A stretch of DNA of 64,000 bases from JAHECQ01 sp963775125 (GCA_963775125.1 CAVZHQ010000007.1:682001-746000); one strand, 5' to 3'. Counted from the stretch's first letter, positions 1 to 11,296 are shown. Numbers and translations: made by a program. Notes: a model not told the origin generated them from the sequence alone.

Positions 1-186
1 CCGTTGGTGTGTCGGTGACGCGTCATGCGGCCGCTTCCTGGAACTGGGTCTGGGAGCATTCTCTCAGCCCCGGTGTTGCGGTTGGTCGATGGCCGTGATC
101 GCCGATGGACTCGTCGTTGCGGGTCGGGCGGTGTAGTTTGACCATCGAAGCAAACGTCGTGCCGAGACATCCAGGGGGATCGAACC

Positions 187-2202
187 GTGTCAGACAGTAC
201 AGAGCTACCTGACAGTACCGAGCTACCCGACGACCGGCCAGACTCCACCAGTACTGAGCCAGACGAGCAGCTGTTGGTCGACGCGATTGCCGTCGCCAAC
301 CTTCCCAGCCTGTTGATGGTGCTGGTCCAGCTGACGGGGGAGACCCACTGGTTGGAGGCGCCCTACCACCCGAAGCGCCAAACCGGCATGGGCGACAACG
401 ACTCCGGTGGACTGTTGCCCGAACACCAGCAAGAGGTGCGTGAGGCCGCGCTCGAGGCGATCCAGGCGTGGCAGTCGGGACGACCGGTCGCGCTGCCTCA
501 TCCCGACTACGATCTGCTCGTCCGAATGCTCGGCGTCGCCATGGACGAGAACGTTCCGACCGAGTACGGCGAGTTCACCGCCGCCCAGATGGGCTTGGTC
601 AAGTTCCTCGATCATGAGCCCTACGGTCTGCCCGAGGACTTCAAGGTGTTGATCATCGGCGCCGGCGTGTCTCGGGACTGTGCGCAGCCATCAACCTCCA
701 GATGGCCGGCATCACCTTCGAGGTGTGCGAACGCAACGCCACGGTTGGCGGCGTGTGGCTCGAGAACCGATACCCGGGAGCGGGCGTCGACACCCCCAAC
801 CACCTCTACTCGTTTTCGTTCGCGCCCTACGACTGGGAGCAGTACTTCTGCCTTCGAGATGAGCTGTGGGCCTATCTCGAACACGTCTGTGACCAGTTCG
901 ACGTCCGCCGCCACATTCGCTTCGAGACCTCGGTCCAGCAGATCGAGTACCTGGCCGACCGGCAGATGTGGCGAGCCACCGTGCGAACAGCCGACGGAAC
1001 GATCGAGGTCAAGGAAGCCAACGTCGTGATCAGCGCGGCGGGGTTGTTCAATCCGCCCGTCGAACCCGACATCGAAGGCCTCGACAGCTGGACGGGCGAG
1101 CGGTGGCACACGGCCCGGTGGCCCGCCGACGCCGACCTGACCGGCAAGCATGTTGCCATCATCGGCAACGGGGCCAGCTGCATGCAGATCGGTCCCGAGA
1201 TCCAGGACGAGGTCGCGTCGCTCACCATCTATCAGCGATCCAACCATTGGGCCGCTCCCTTCGAGCGTTTCCGTCAGGCCGTGCCCGACCCCCTGCGGTA
1301 TCTGCTGCGCGAGGTGCCGCTCTATCGGGACTGGTACCGGGTCCGTCTCGGCTGGACCTTCAACGACCGGATTCATTCGGCCCTGCAGAAGGATCCGAAC
1401 TGGGAACATCCCGAACGCTCACTCAACGCAGCCAACGATGCCCACCGCCAGTTCTTCACCCAGTACGTCGTCAGCGAACTCGGCGACAAGGCCGATGAGC
1501 TCCTGCCGAAAGTGCTGCCGACCTATCCGCCCTTCGGCAAGCGCATGCTGATGGACAACGGTTGGTACCGGATGCTTCGCAACCCGAAGGTGACGTTGGT
1601 CGACGACCGCATCGCCCGCATCGATACCAATCGGATCGTCACCGAGGACGGTACAGAACGAGAAGCCGATGTGCTGGTACTGGCCACCGGATTCGACGTG
1701 CTGCGCCTGGTCAATACCTATGAAGCGGTGGGCCGGACCGGCCGGACGCTGCGCGAGGCGTGGGACGATGACAACGCCCAGGCCTACCTCGGCACGGTCG
1801 TGCCCGGAGTTCCCGAACTACTTCATCCTCTACGGACCGAACCTGCAGCCGGGACACGGTGGCAGCCTCATCTTCGTCGTCGAGATGCAGGTCCGCTACA
1901 TCATGGACGTCCTGCGGCAGATGGCCGAACAGAAACTGGGCTCGGTCGAGATCCGACCCGAGGTTCACGAGGCCTACAACGACGGCGTCGACGACGCCCA
2001 CACCCGGATGGTGTGGACCCACCCGGGGATGAGCACGTACTACCGCAACCCACGTGGCCGCATCGTCATCAATTCGCCGTACCGCAACGTCGACTTCTAC
2101 GCCATGACCAAGACCGCCAACCTGGAGGAGTACGTGACCGAACCGATGACGGTCGCGAGAGCTCGTCGCCGACTGAGCACGGGGCAAGGGGTGCCGAGGT
2201 GA
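187..2202 (+). pseudogene. Flavin-containing (Baeyer-Villiger type) monooxygenase, two frameshifts
   Basis: An FAD/NADPH monooxygenase that would insert oxygen into ketones or similar substrates. The GTG start at 187 follows a purine-rich AGGGGGAT. Residues 1-150 form an extension (LTGETHWLEAPY, DNDSGG) like that of 4-hydroxyacetophenone monooxygenases; it begins with a duplicated DSTELP. The FAD motif GAGVSGLCAA is only restored after removing two extra bases near 676-680. The BVMO fingerprint reads FxGxxxHTxxWP-like (SWTGERWHTARWP), a second dinucleotide motif is GNGASC, and ATGFD follows. A second shift (one extra base) near 1806-1811 leads into FILYGPNLQPGHGGS and the normal C-terminus. 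Repaired length is about 670 residues, right for the family. Either a recent pseudogene or sequence error; it neighbours another heavily frameshifted gene. Confidence 0.8.
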
Positions 2203-2300
2203 GGATGTAAGGCCGGTGCAAGATCGGGTCGACTAGCGTCCGCTGGCTCCGAGACCTCTGATGCTCACTCACGGTCGGGGCAAACAGATGGAGGCGTTGC

Positions 2301-5300
2301 GTGAGACGGCGCGCGGCAGGGCTGAAAGCGACGCTTCTGTGGCTCGTGCTGACGTGTGCGTCCTCGATCGCCTTCGCCGATCTGGACCGACATTCCGCCG
2401 GTGGGATGGAGGGGGCAGACTACCGGACCAGAACCTCCACTCGGTGGCTCCATGAGCAACGAGCCGGCCGAGCGTCTGAACTTCCGGAGCTACACGCCGG
2501 CTGATGGTCTGCCGGCGACGGAGACCGCGGACATCGAGGGCGATCGAGAGGGTTTCGTCTGGTTTGCGTCGATTGGAGGATTGGCGAAATTCGACGGACG
2601 GACGTTCACCCGTTACCGACGGATCCGCTCGACCCGTTGGCCATGCCCCAGATCTCGCCGTGAGCGATCTGGCCGCAGACCCGCTCGGTGGCATGTGGGC
2701 GGCGGCGGGAGTCCTGGTCGCACGTCGACAGCGTGACCGATGTCGTCACCCGGACCGACGTCGACGCCGAGGTCATCGACCGGGCGGACACGGTGATCTG
2801 GGTCTGGGCGCCGGGAGCGAGGTGAAGCGGTTCGACCCGGCGACCGGGACGGTCCTGGCGACGATCGGACATCGAGCCCATCTGGGACGGAGAACGAGCA
2901 CATCGACTTGGTGGCGCTGTCGGATACGCGGGCGATCGTGGCCGGGAGACGCGGCGTCTGGCTGCTCGATGACGCGGGCGGTGTGACCAAGATCGGAGGT
3001 GCCGGGAGCACCTCATGCCGTCCTCGCCTTGGCCGCTCGGCGGCCGGGGGTGCCTGGATGGTCGGCCAGCGAGGCGCTCGTATCGCCTCGGCCCGTTCGC
3101 CGAGACCGCGGTCAAGCGTCGTCGAACTTGCCCCGACCGGAGTCGGAGCAGCCGTTCCCGCCTCGACGCACAAGGGCGTGATCGAGCGAACCGACCACAG
3201 GGTCTGGATCAGCCGCGATCGACGAGGGCGTCGACGTCTTCGATCCCGGGTCTGGAGCGACCCATCGGCTGCCGCCTCGAACCGCTCCGGGAGGCGTCGG
3301 CGCCTTGGCGATGTCGGAGTTCTACGAGGATCATCAGGGCGGCTTGTGGCTCTCGGTCGCAAGGCCTCGGCGTGCAGTACCTCGCACCCGGGCTTGCCCG
3401 CGGTCTGGGCCTCCACGCTCCGATGTCGCCGAGCGAGCCCGGCTTTGCTCCCTTCCTCGACCTGAAGCTCGTCGGGGACGATCTCTGGGTCGCCTCCGAT
3501 GGTCGCGGCTTGCATCGCTACAACACGGTCTCGGGAAACTGGTCGCGCCCCATCCGGGCATCGGCCGAGGGCATGCCTTCGGATCACGTCATCGGATTGG
3601 CGGCGGCGCCAGGCGAGTTGTGGGTCGGAACGTGGGGCGGCGGTATCGCCCGCCTCGACCTCGGTCGTTCGAGGTCACCCGATTGTCGGACGAATTGGTC
3701 GCAGGGCCGAACATCCTCGACATCGTGGAAGGTCCGAACGGCACGATCTGGGCGTCGGTATCAGGGCACGGCGTGCAAGTCTTCGACTCCGATGCGGTGC
3801 CGCTTGTACTCATCGGACCTGGCGGGGACATCGAAGCGGACGGGACGCAATATCTGGCCATTGCCTTCGAGAGCGAGCAGTCGTCTGGATTGGCGGTTCG
3901 TCAGGGATCGAACGAGTCGATGTCGAACGTGGTGTCGTCACGGGACGCTGGAACAACGAGTCCGGTCATCTTCTCGGTGACGTTGTCTTCGATCTCGTTG
4001 TCGCACCGGGCGGCGGCGTGTGGGCCGGTACCTCGGCCGGGCTCGAGCGGCTCTCACCCGGTTCCGGGGTCACGAGGCACTTCGGGTCGATCGATGGGGT
4101 CCCCGGTCCCATGGTGCTGCAGATGGAACTGCAAGCGGGGCGAGATGTCCTCTGGCTCGGTACGCCGATGGCGCTCGTCGAATTCGATCTGTCGACCGAG
4201 CGGAGCCTGCAGGCGTACACCCAACGCGATGGTGTGCCCGCTGGTGGCTTCTCCCGGTCCGGTCATGCACGCCTTCGCGACGGCATCGACGTGTTCAGCA
4301 CGAGTTGGGGTCTGGCGTTTGCCCGAGTGGTTCCGCCGCCGAGTTTCTCGCCGCCCGGTGTTTCTGACATCGGTCCAGGCCGACGGGCAGATGCACAACG
4401 TCGATCTGGACACGACGCTGCGGCTGGCGGACTCGACCAATCAGATCGCTTTCGCGTTCGCCGCCGTCGACTTCCAACGCCCCGACGAGCTGACCTTCGA
4501 ATACCGCCTCGTCGGGGTCTCGAACACCTGGCAAGCCCGGAACGTGAAGGCCTCGGTCACGTACAGCAACCTGCCTCCGGACCGATACCGATTCGAGGTC
4601 CGGGCCCGATCAGGCTCGGGTCAATACAGCAGCTCGGTCGCCTCGGTGATCGTCGTCGTCGAACCAGCGTGGTGGGAGACTCGACTGGTCCGATTCGGCA
4701 CGGGCATCGCAATCATTGCCCTGCTGGGCTTGGCGATGCTGGCGTGGGCCCGGTCGGGTCGAAGGCGCCAGCAACAACTCGAGTGGCTGGTGGCGCAACG
4801 GACCGCGGCGCTGAGCGACCAGACCGAGCGGGCCACGGCTGCGAATGAGGCCAAGACCAGGTTCTTGTCGAACATCTCCCACGAGCTACGCAACCCGCTG
4901 CACAGTGTGCTCGGGTTCGCCGAGCTGATTCGGCGTGAAGAGTCGGCGGTCGAGCGTCACGGACACTGGGCCGACTGCATCTACGCGTCGGGCTCGGACC
5001 TCCTCGGCATGATCGAAGAGCTCCTCGAGCTCTCGTCGCTGCAGAGCGCACCTCCGAGTCTTCAGGTCGGGGTGATGCGACTGGGCTCGACGCTGTCCAG
5101 TGTGGCCGAAGCCGTGTCGCTGATGCCGGGGGCCTCGGCCAAGGATTTCTGCGTGTCCGTTGAAGTCGCGGACGATGCGGTGCTCTGCGACGCCCGCCGG
5201 CTCCGGCAGGTCCTGGTGAACCTCCTTGCGAACGCAGTGCGGTACAGCACCGGAGACAGGATCGAGTTGTCGGTCCTCCAGCGGCCGGTGGCCACCATTG

Positions 5301-6000
5301 GCGTCGGACGCTATCGGTTCGGCGTGCGCGACGAAGGACCTGGAATGTCCGCAGAGGAAGCCGAGCAGATATTCGAGCCGTTCATTCGCGGGAGCCGAGC
5401 CAGCGGCAGCGGGCGCGGGCTTGGGCTTGTCGATCTCTCAGCAGTTGGTGAACCGACTCGGCGGAAAACTCTCGCTTGACACCGAACCCGGTGCACCATC
5501 GGAGTTCTGGTTCGAACTGGATCTCGCCGTCCGCGTCCTCGGACGCCGCCGACTCGACGATCGACCTCCGAGCCGACGTGGCGGCGACGAGCTCGGCATA
5601 TCGCAGGGCGTTGATCGTCGATGACGATCCGACGGCACGTCAGTTGGTGGCGGACTCCTTGGCGATGCTGGGAGTTCAGACCGTTTCGGCCGCTACGACC
5701 GAGGAGGCAGTGACGGCGGCGGAGACCTTTCGACCCGACATTCTCTTCGTTGACCATTCGATGCCCAGCCGCAACGGCTCCGACACGGCGGAGGCGGTGC
5801 GGGCGGTCTTGGCTGCGGCTGAAGTGACGGCCGGCCCCGCCGGGCCGTTCGTGGTGGCCGTGACCGGCCAGCTCGAACAGGCCCGCGCCGAGTCGAAGGA
5901 TGCCTACGACTGCTACCTCCAGAAGCCGGTGCGCCTGGCCGAGTTGGCGGCAGCGATCAGGCGGGACAGCGATGAACCCGGGGTCAGGGCCGGAACATGA
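2301..6000 (+). pseudogene. Hybrid sensor histidine kinase with beta-propeller sensor, multiple frameshifts
   Basis: A two-component hybrid kinase that should sense a ligand through a periplasmic propeller and pass phosphate to its own receiver domain. Visible order: signal peptide (LLWLVLTCASSIAFA, 2301 onward), propeller blades (GFVWFASIGGLAKFDG near 2560; DDLWVASDGRGLHRYN near 3480; GELWVGTWGGGIARLD near 3615; GTIWASVSGHGVQVFD near 3740), a Y_Y_Y domain (4350-4670), one membrane segment (about 4690-4760), HisKA box FLSNISHELRNPLHS (near 4865), HATPase motifs (NLLANAVRYS, DEGPGMS, GLGLS) and a receiver (VDDDPTA, D in FVDHSMPS, K in LQKPV). The frame changes repeatedly: frame 3 at about 3360-3660, then 2, 1, 2, 3 and 1, with still more shifts before 3300. 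The 3' end overlaps the convergent carboxylase gene by 17 nt. Confidence 0.8.
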
Positions 6001-9000
6001 GGGCCCGCGGTCCGAGCCGGTCAGCTTGGCCGAGGATGCGGTACGCCTGCGGTACCCATTCGCAGAGGTACCGGCGAGTGTCACGCGGGTCGATCATCTC
6101 CTCCATCTGGAATCGGGACAGCGGGCCGACCGGGCCTCGGGCACCTTCGATGCGGGCGTTGAGCTCGGCCCGCAGCGCCGCCGGGTCGGTCGACTCGGCC
6201 AGCTGACGCTTGTACGCAGCCTCGATGCCCCCTTCGGGCGGGATGCCGCCGACGTCGGCCGCGGGCCAGACGACCCGGACGTTCGGGCGCGAGCGTGGCG
6301 TGGCGTAGTGATTGCCTGCGACGCCGAAGCTCCGGCGCATGATGACCGAGAAGATGGGGTTGGAGAACTGACTGAACGCCACCATCCATTCGCCGCCCTT
6401 GCGGATGGTGCCTCGCTGCTCATGCTCGAGCCCCACGGCGAAACCGGGGTTATCGACGAGGTTGACGAGCGGCAGGTGGAAGACGTCGCAGAGATCGATG
6501 AATCGAGTGAGCTTGTCGCACCCGTCGGCGGTGAGCGCGCCGCCATTCACGTGACGCGAGTCCGAGGCGATGATGCCGACCGGATAGCCGTCGAATCGGG
6601 CGAGGCCGGTGACCTGGTCGGTGCCCCACAGCGAACCCAGTTCGAAGAACGAGCCGCTGTCGGCCATGAGCTCGATGCCGCGGCGCACGTCGTAGGTGGT
6701 CGTGCGCTTCCGGGGGATGAGTCCGAACAGTTCCTCGACGCGCCGATCCGGTGCGTCGCCTGATGGCAGCGGTCCGCGCGGTGCGGGTTCGTAGACGCTG
6801 CTCGGAAGGTAGGAGAGGAAGCGGCGGGTCATGTCGAGCGCTTCCTCCTCGGACTCGGCCAAGTTGTCGACCGAACCGTTGGTGCAGTGCACCCGCCAGT
6901 CGCCCAGATCCTCCTTGGTGATCTCGTAGCCCATGGCGTGGCTGACGACCGGAGGACCGGCGACGAAGAGCTGGGAGATGTCGCGGACCATGACCGAGAA
7001 GTGCCCGAGCACTGCTTTGGCTGCGCCGATCCCGACCACGCTGCCCAACAGCACGTTGACGACAGGGACAGTAGCGAGCTGCTTGGTGTAGTCGGACACG
7101 CCGAGATGGCCGGGGAGGAATGACCCGCCGCCACCGGAAACGCGGGGTCGGCCGGCAGTGATGGCACCGGTGCTCTCCTTGGCCGAGCTGTCGCCCTCCT
7201 TCTTCTGCTCGGGCACCATGGCGGCGACGCTTCCTCCGCCGGACGACCCGTCGAGGAGCCTGACGGACGGCACCCGAAGCTCGATGCTGAGACGGTCGAG
7301 ATAGCGGCTCTTCTCGCCGATCGCTCCGTCGGCATGTCCGCCGCGGGAGGTGAAGTCGTCGGCGCAGACCACAGTCTGTCGGCCGTCGATGTCGCCCCAG
7401 CCGCCGACGTGGTTGGCCGGGGTGAAGGCCGCCACCTGACCGGCCTCGTCGTAGGAGGCGAAGCCGGCGAGGCTTCCGACCTCGCGGAACGACCCGGCAT
7501 CGAACAGGAGGTCGATGCGCTGGCGACAGTCGAGCTTGCCTCGGTTCCGCTGCCGGACGACGCCGGGTTCGGTGCTCCCGGGCGACAGTCTCTCCAGCGC
7601 CAGGTTCTGCAGGGCTCGGACTTCACCGAGGACCGGCGCCCAACCGTCGGCAGGATCTCCTTGTGTAGCGGGTGAGGCGCCTGCGCCGGCGGTATCGGCA
7701 GTGTCGATCACGGCGACGACTTGACCGGCGCCAACCAGCTCACCCGGTTGCAGTTCCTGCATGGCCACCACCCGACCTGCGGCGGGGGCGGTGACGACGG
7801 TCTCCATCTTCATGGCGTTGAGCACGACGAGCGCGGCACCGGCGGACACGAGGTCACCGACAGCGGCCTTGACCTCGACGACGTTGGCCGTTCCCGGAGC
7901 GGCAACGGCGGCATGGCCTGAAGCGGCGACCAGCATCGGCTGGGCCGAGACGACCGCGGCGACAGGAGCGTGACCCGGGCTGCCGACCTGGCCGGGCGCG
8001 TGCTTGTCGAGCAGAGCACGACGGCCCTCGGTCGGACCGGCGGACCCGGTTGGCGGGGACACCAACTCGGGATGGTCGTTGAGCAGATTCGTCCGGGCGT
8101 CACCGAGCCGCACGTCGGCGTGCGTGACGATGGCCTGGAGTGACGCCAGATTGGTGGGAAGCCCCAGGATCTGGAAGTCGGCCAGGGCTCGTTGGCACCG
8201 GTCAAGCGCCGAGCCCAGCGAGCCCGAGGAGCCCGAGGTGGTGATGACTTTGGCGAGCAGCGGATCGAACTGCGGCGGCGGGGTCAGACCGGCGTAGCCG
8301 CATCCGTCGACTCGGACGCCTCGTCCTCCCGGTTCCTTGTAGGCGCCGATGGTGCCGATACCAGTGGCTACCACTCTGGCCTGGACGGCGAAGCCTCGCG
8401 GCCACGGCACATCGGCCTGGGTTGCGAGCCCGAGGTCCGCAAGAGAACTCCCCGTTGCCAGGTGGAACTGGGCTTCGACGATGTCGATGCCTGTCACCTC
8501 CTCGGTGACGGTGTGCTCGACCTGTACCCGCGGGTTGCACTCGATGAAGTAATGCGCCCCGGATTCGGGCGCAACGAGGAACTCGACCGTCGCTGCGTTC
8601 ACGTAGCGGGTGCCGGTACGGTCGCCGGTTGCCTGAACCAAGCGGACCGCGTCGGCCAGGATCCGCTCTCGCAGGTCGGGGTGGAGGCCGGCCGCGGGCG
8701 CGATCTCGATCACCTTCTGGTTCCGTTGCTGCACCGAGCAGTCGCGTTCCCAGAGATGCAGCACGTTCCCGGATGCGTCGGCGAGAATCTGCACCTCGAT
8801 GTGGCGCGGACGCTCGATCAGCTTCTCGATGAAGACGGCGTCGTCGCCAAAGGCAGTCTGGGCCTCGCTTCGGCAGCGATCCAGCGCTTCGCCGAGGTCG
8901 TCGGCGTGATGGATTGCCCGCATGCCCCGGCCACCGCCGCCGGCTGCTGCCTTCAACATGACGGGGTAGCCGAGTGCGAAAGCGGCGGCGTGGGCGGCGT

Positions 9001-9457
9001 CGTGGTCGGCCACGGGCTCGGGCGTACCGGGCACGACCGGGACACCGATGGCTTCGGCGAGATGGCGGGCCTGCACCTTGTCCCCGAACAGGCGGAGTGC
9101 TGCGGGCGACGGGCCGATGAACGTGAGCCCCGCGTCGGCGCATCGCTGGGCGAAGTCGGCGTTCTCGGCCAGGAACCCGTATCCCGGATGGACTGCGTCA
9201 CAACCGGTCTCCGACGCGATGGCCAGAATCGCGTCGATGTCGAGATAGGCGGCGATGGGGTCAGCGGTCGTGGGCAGCGGGCGTGAGGTGGTGGCTGCGC
9301 TGGTGTGGAGCGCAGTGGCGTCAACGGGCGCGTAGACCGCAACGGAGTCGATTTGGAGTGAGGCCGCGGCCTCGGCGATGCGGAGTGCGATCTCGCCGCG
9401 GTTGGCGATGAGGACCCGACCGATTTGGGTCGGGGGATTGGGGATCGAGTCGGTCAT
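5984..9457 (-). CDS. Single-chain biotin-dependent acyl-CoA carboxylase (BC-BCCP-CT fusion)
   Basis: Carboxylates an acyl-CoA in two steps on one 1157-residue chain. The N-terminal biotin carboxylase starts with VLIANRGEIALRI and carries the glycine-rich ATP loop KAAAGGGGRGMR and FIEKLIERPRHIEVQ. A biotinyl carrier segment has the acceptor lysine in AMKMET at residue 550. Both carboxyltransferase halves follow (HADGAIGEKSRY in the first; VNLVDNPGFAVGLEHE and GVAGNHYATPRSRPN in the second). Most actinobacterial carboxylases split these over two or three genes, so the full fusion is notable. The start at 9457 is chosen because it lies 2 nt after the hydratase stop and gives a normal BC N-terminus. 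Substrate (acetyl-, propionyl- or longer acyl-CoA) cannot be told. Likely co-transcribed with the two genes upstream. Confidence 0.93.
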   Translation of the reverse strand: MTDSIPNPPTQIGRVLIANRGEIALRIAEAAASLQIDSVAVYAPVDATALHTSAATTSRPLPTTADPIAAYLDIDAILAIASETGCDAVHPGYGFLAENADFAQRCADAGLTFIGPSPAALRLFGDKVQARHLAEAIGVPVVPGTPEPVADHDAAHAAAFALGYPVMLKAAAGGGGRGMRAIHHADDLGEALDRCRSEAQTAFGDDAVFIEKLIERPRHIEVQILADASGNVLHLWERDCSVQQRNQKVIEIAPAAGLHPDLRERILADAVRLVQATGDRTGTRYVNAATVEFLVAPESGAHYFIECNPRVQVEHTVTEEVTGIDIVEAQFHLATGSSLADLGLATQADVPWPRGFAVQARVVATGIGTIGAYKEPGGRGVRVDGCGYAGLTPPPQFDPLLAKVITTSGSSGSLGSALDRCQRALADFQILGLPTNLASLQAIVTHADVRLGDARTNLLNDHPELVSPPTGSAGPTEGRRALLDKHAPGQVGSPGHAPVAAVVSAQPMLVAASGHAAVAAPGTANVVEVKAAVGDLVSAGAALVVLNAMKMETVVTAPAAGRVVAMQELQPGELVGAGQVVAVIDTADTAGAGASPATQGDPADGWAPVLGEVRALQNLALERLSPGSTEPGVVRQRNRGKLDCRQRIDLLFDAGSFREVGSLAGFASYDEAGQVAAFTPANHVGGWGDIDGRQTVVCADDFTSRGGHADGAIGEKSRYLDRLSIELRVPSVRLLDGSSGGGSVAAMVPEQKKEGDSSAKESTGAITAGRPRVSGGGGSFLPGHLGVSDYTKQLATVPVVNVLLGSVVGIGAAKAVLGHFSVMVRDISQLFVAGPPVVSHAMGYEITKEDLGDWRVHCTNGSVDNLAESEEEALDMTRRFLSYLPSSVYEPAPRGPLPSGDAPDRRVEELFGLIPRKRTTTYDVRRGIELMADSGSFFELGSLWGTDQVTGLARFDGYPVGIIASDSRHVNGGALTADGCDKLTRFIDLCDVFHLPLVNLVDNPGFAVGLEHEQRGTIRKGGEWMVAFSQFSNPIFSVIMRRSFGVAGNHYATPRSRPNVRVVWPAADVGGIPPEGGIEAAYKRQLAESTDPAALRAELNARIEGARGPVGPLSRFQMEEMIDPRDTRRYLCEWVPQAYRILGQADRLGPRALMFRP

Positions 9458-9459
9458 CG

Positions 9460-10251
9460 TCACTTGCCCGTGAAGTTCGGGCTGCGCTTCTCGAGGAACG
9501 CGTTGATGGCTTCGGCTGCATCGTCGGTTGCCGTGGCGACACCCATCGGCCCGGTCACCAGGTCGAGCGCACCGATGAGGTCGGTGTTCTGCGATTGACG
9601 CATGACCTGCTTGATCAGGCGAATACCGACTCGGGGGCCGTTGGCCAGGCGGGACGCGAAGGTATGCATCTCGTCCAGAAGCGTCTCGTCGTCGCAGACC
9701 TTGGAGACGATGCCAAGCGAAAGCGCTTCGTCGGCGTCGACGAAATCGCCGGTCCACAGCAGCTCGAGCGCCTTGGATTGCCCGACGATGCGAGGGAGGA
9801 GAAAGGCGCCGCCATCGCCCGGAACCAGCCCGAGCTTGATGTAGGTCTCAGCGAAGCGGGCCTTACGGGCGGCCCAACGGATGTCGGCCATGAGGGCCAT
9901 GTCCATCCCCGCTCCGGTGGCTGCGCCGTTGACCGCGCAGAGGTAGGGCTTCTGGAGAGACGTCACGGCTCGGCCAACCGGGTGGACGTAGGTCCGGAGA
10001 TAGTTGCCGATGCTGAGCGACGGGTTGTTGCCGGTGGGTTTGAGGGTGGAAACGTCGCCACCGGCGCAGAAGGCCCGGCCGTTGCCGGTCACGATGACGG
10101 CTCCGACCGAATCGTCGGCCTGACATTCGACCAGTGCTGCTGCCCAGTCGGTGAGCATCGCGTTGTGGAAGGCGTTCAGGGCCTCGGGCCGATTGAGGGT
10201 GATGGTGGCGACACCATCGGAACCCTTGTCGAAGAGCAGCTCGTCAGCCAT
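9460..10251 (-). CDS. Enoyl-CoA hydratase/isomerase (crotonase family)
   Basis: A 263-residue crotonase-fold enzyme that hydrates or isomerises enoyl-CoA in fatty-acid or aromatic beta-oxidation. The oxyanion-hole motifs NGRAFCAGGDVS and NGAATGAGMDMALMADIR are present, as is the family glutamate region FAETYIKLGLVPGDGG. The start at 10251 has GGAGAA upstream and overlaps the stop of the preceding luciferase-like gene by 8 nt, so translational coupling is likely. It sits directly before the fused acyl-CoA carboxylase, which supports an acyl-CoA degradation role. Confidence 0.92.
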   Translation of the reverse strand: MADELLFDKGSDGVATITLNRPEALNAFHNAMLTDWAAALVECQADDSVGAVIVTGNGRAFCAGGDVSTLKPTGNNPSLSIGNYLRTYVHPVGRAVTSLQKPYLCAVNGAATGAGMDMALMADIRWAARKARFAETYIKLGLVPGDGGAFLLPRIVGQSKALELLWTGDFVDADEALSLGIVSKVCDDETLLDEMHTFASRLANGPRVGIRLIKQVMRQSQNTDLIGALDLVTGPMGVATATDDAAEAINAFLEKRSPNFTGK

Positions 10252-11296
10252 GGTCGTTCTCCAGTTCATTGCGTAGGACCGGGAGCACTTCGCGCCCGAT
10301 CAGATCGATGCATTCCAGGGCGTGAGCGGGATCGGAGCCCGGCCACGCCATTCTCATTGCCAGATGGGTGATGCCTACCTGGCGGTGCTGGCGCAAGAGG
10401 CCAGCCACGACGTCGTCGGGATTCCCGATGACGAAGCGATTGCGGGCGAGTTCGGCGAAGGCCTCATCGCCGGTGGCGTTCGACGCTGCGGTTGCCGCTG
10501 CTCCGGCCGAACCGGTGAGACCCCAGGACGCGTACGCCGCGTACTTGGTCAGCAAATGAGGTCCGGCCCGGCGACGAGCCTCGGCCGCATCGGCATGGCA
10601 GTACACCTCCAGCATTCGGCCGGCGTTCAGCGCGGGCACAAGCCCTGCTTCGGCACGCGCCGTGTTGAAGAGGGTGAGCTGATGGCACACATCGTCGTTG
10701 GTGACGTTGGGCGCAGCCATGAAGGCATCGCCGATGCGGCCGGCTCGCTTGATGGCCCGATCTGTTGTTCCGCCGATCCAGATCGGCGGCCCGCCGGGCT
10801 GCGCCGGACCAGGACGAACGGTCGCGTTGGACAGGCGATACCAGCCGGCGTCGTGGTCGATGCCGGTCTCGGTCCACAGGCGTCGGAGCATGGCGATGCC
10901 GTCGACGAATCGTTCCAGCCGATCCTGATACGGCGAGCCGAACGCGTCGAACTCCTCGGTTCGATAGCCCTGACCGACGGTGAGGATGAAACGACCACCG
11001 CACGCGAGGTCGATGAGCGCAACCTGCTCGGCGAGGTCGACCGGTCGATGCAGTGGCAGCAGCACCAGGTTGGTGCCGAGCGCCATCTCGCCCGTGTAGG
11101 CGGCGAGGTGCGCCAGCAGCGTCAACTGGGGGAAGAAGTGAAAGCCGGGCGTGAGGTGGTGTTCGCCGGCCCAGATCGAGTCGTACCCGAGGGATTCGGC
11201 CAGCTTGACCTGGTGCACCAGGTTGCGAAGCTGGGCCGCGGCATCGTCGGTTTCGGGATGTTGGGAGTTCAGATAGATGCCGACCTCGAGCGTCAC
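10244..11296 (-). CDS. Luciferase-like (LLM class) flavin-dependent oxidoreductase
   Basis: A 350-residue TIM-barrel oxidoreductase of the bacterial luciferase superfamily, using FMN or F420. Family landmarks are YDSIWAGEHH near the N-terminus, LDLACGGRFILTVGQGY, PIWIGGTTDRAIKRAGR and the C-terminal NPDDVVAGLL. The open frame runs far upstream, but GTG at 11296 gives the usual short N-terminus (VTLEVGIYLNSQHP). It is first in a three-gene unit with hydratase and carboxylase and is preceded by a 270-nt spacer with a nested inverted repeat. Substrate unknown. Confidence 0.88.
   Translation of the reverse strand: MTLEVGIYLNSQHPETDDAAAQLRNLVHQVKLAESLGYDSIWAGEHHLTPGFHFFPQLTLLAHLAAYTGEMALGTNLVLLPLHRPVDLAEQVALIDLACGGRFILTVGQGYRTEEFDAFGSPYQDRLERFVDGIAMLRRLWTETGIDHDAGWYRLSNATVRPGPAQPGGPPIWIGGTTDRAIKRAGRIGDAFMAAPNVTNDDVCHQLTLFNTARAEAGLVPALNAGRMLEVYCHADAAEARRRAGPHLLTKYAAYASWGLTGSAGAAATAASNATGDEAFAELARNRFVIGNPDDVVAGLLRQHRQVGITHLAMRMAWPGSDPAHALECIDLIGREVLPVLRNELENDHG

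Noticed and set aside
1..186. Search for a tRNA or small gene at the left edge
   Set aside because: No cloverleaf, no open frame with a start signal; only the likely promoter region of the monooxygenase gene.
6887..9286. Plus-strand open frames opposite the carboxylase
   Set aside because: High-GC antisense shadows with no family resemblance and no ribosome binding site.
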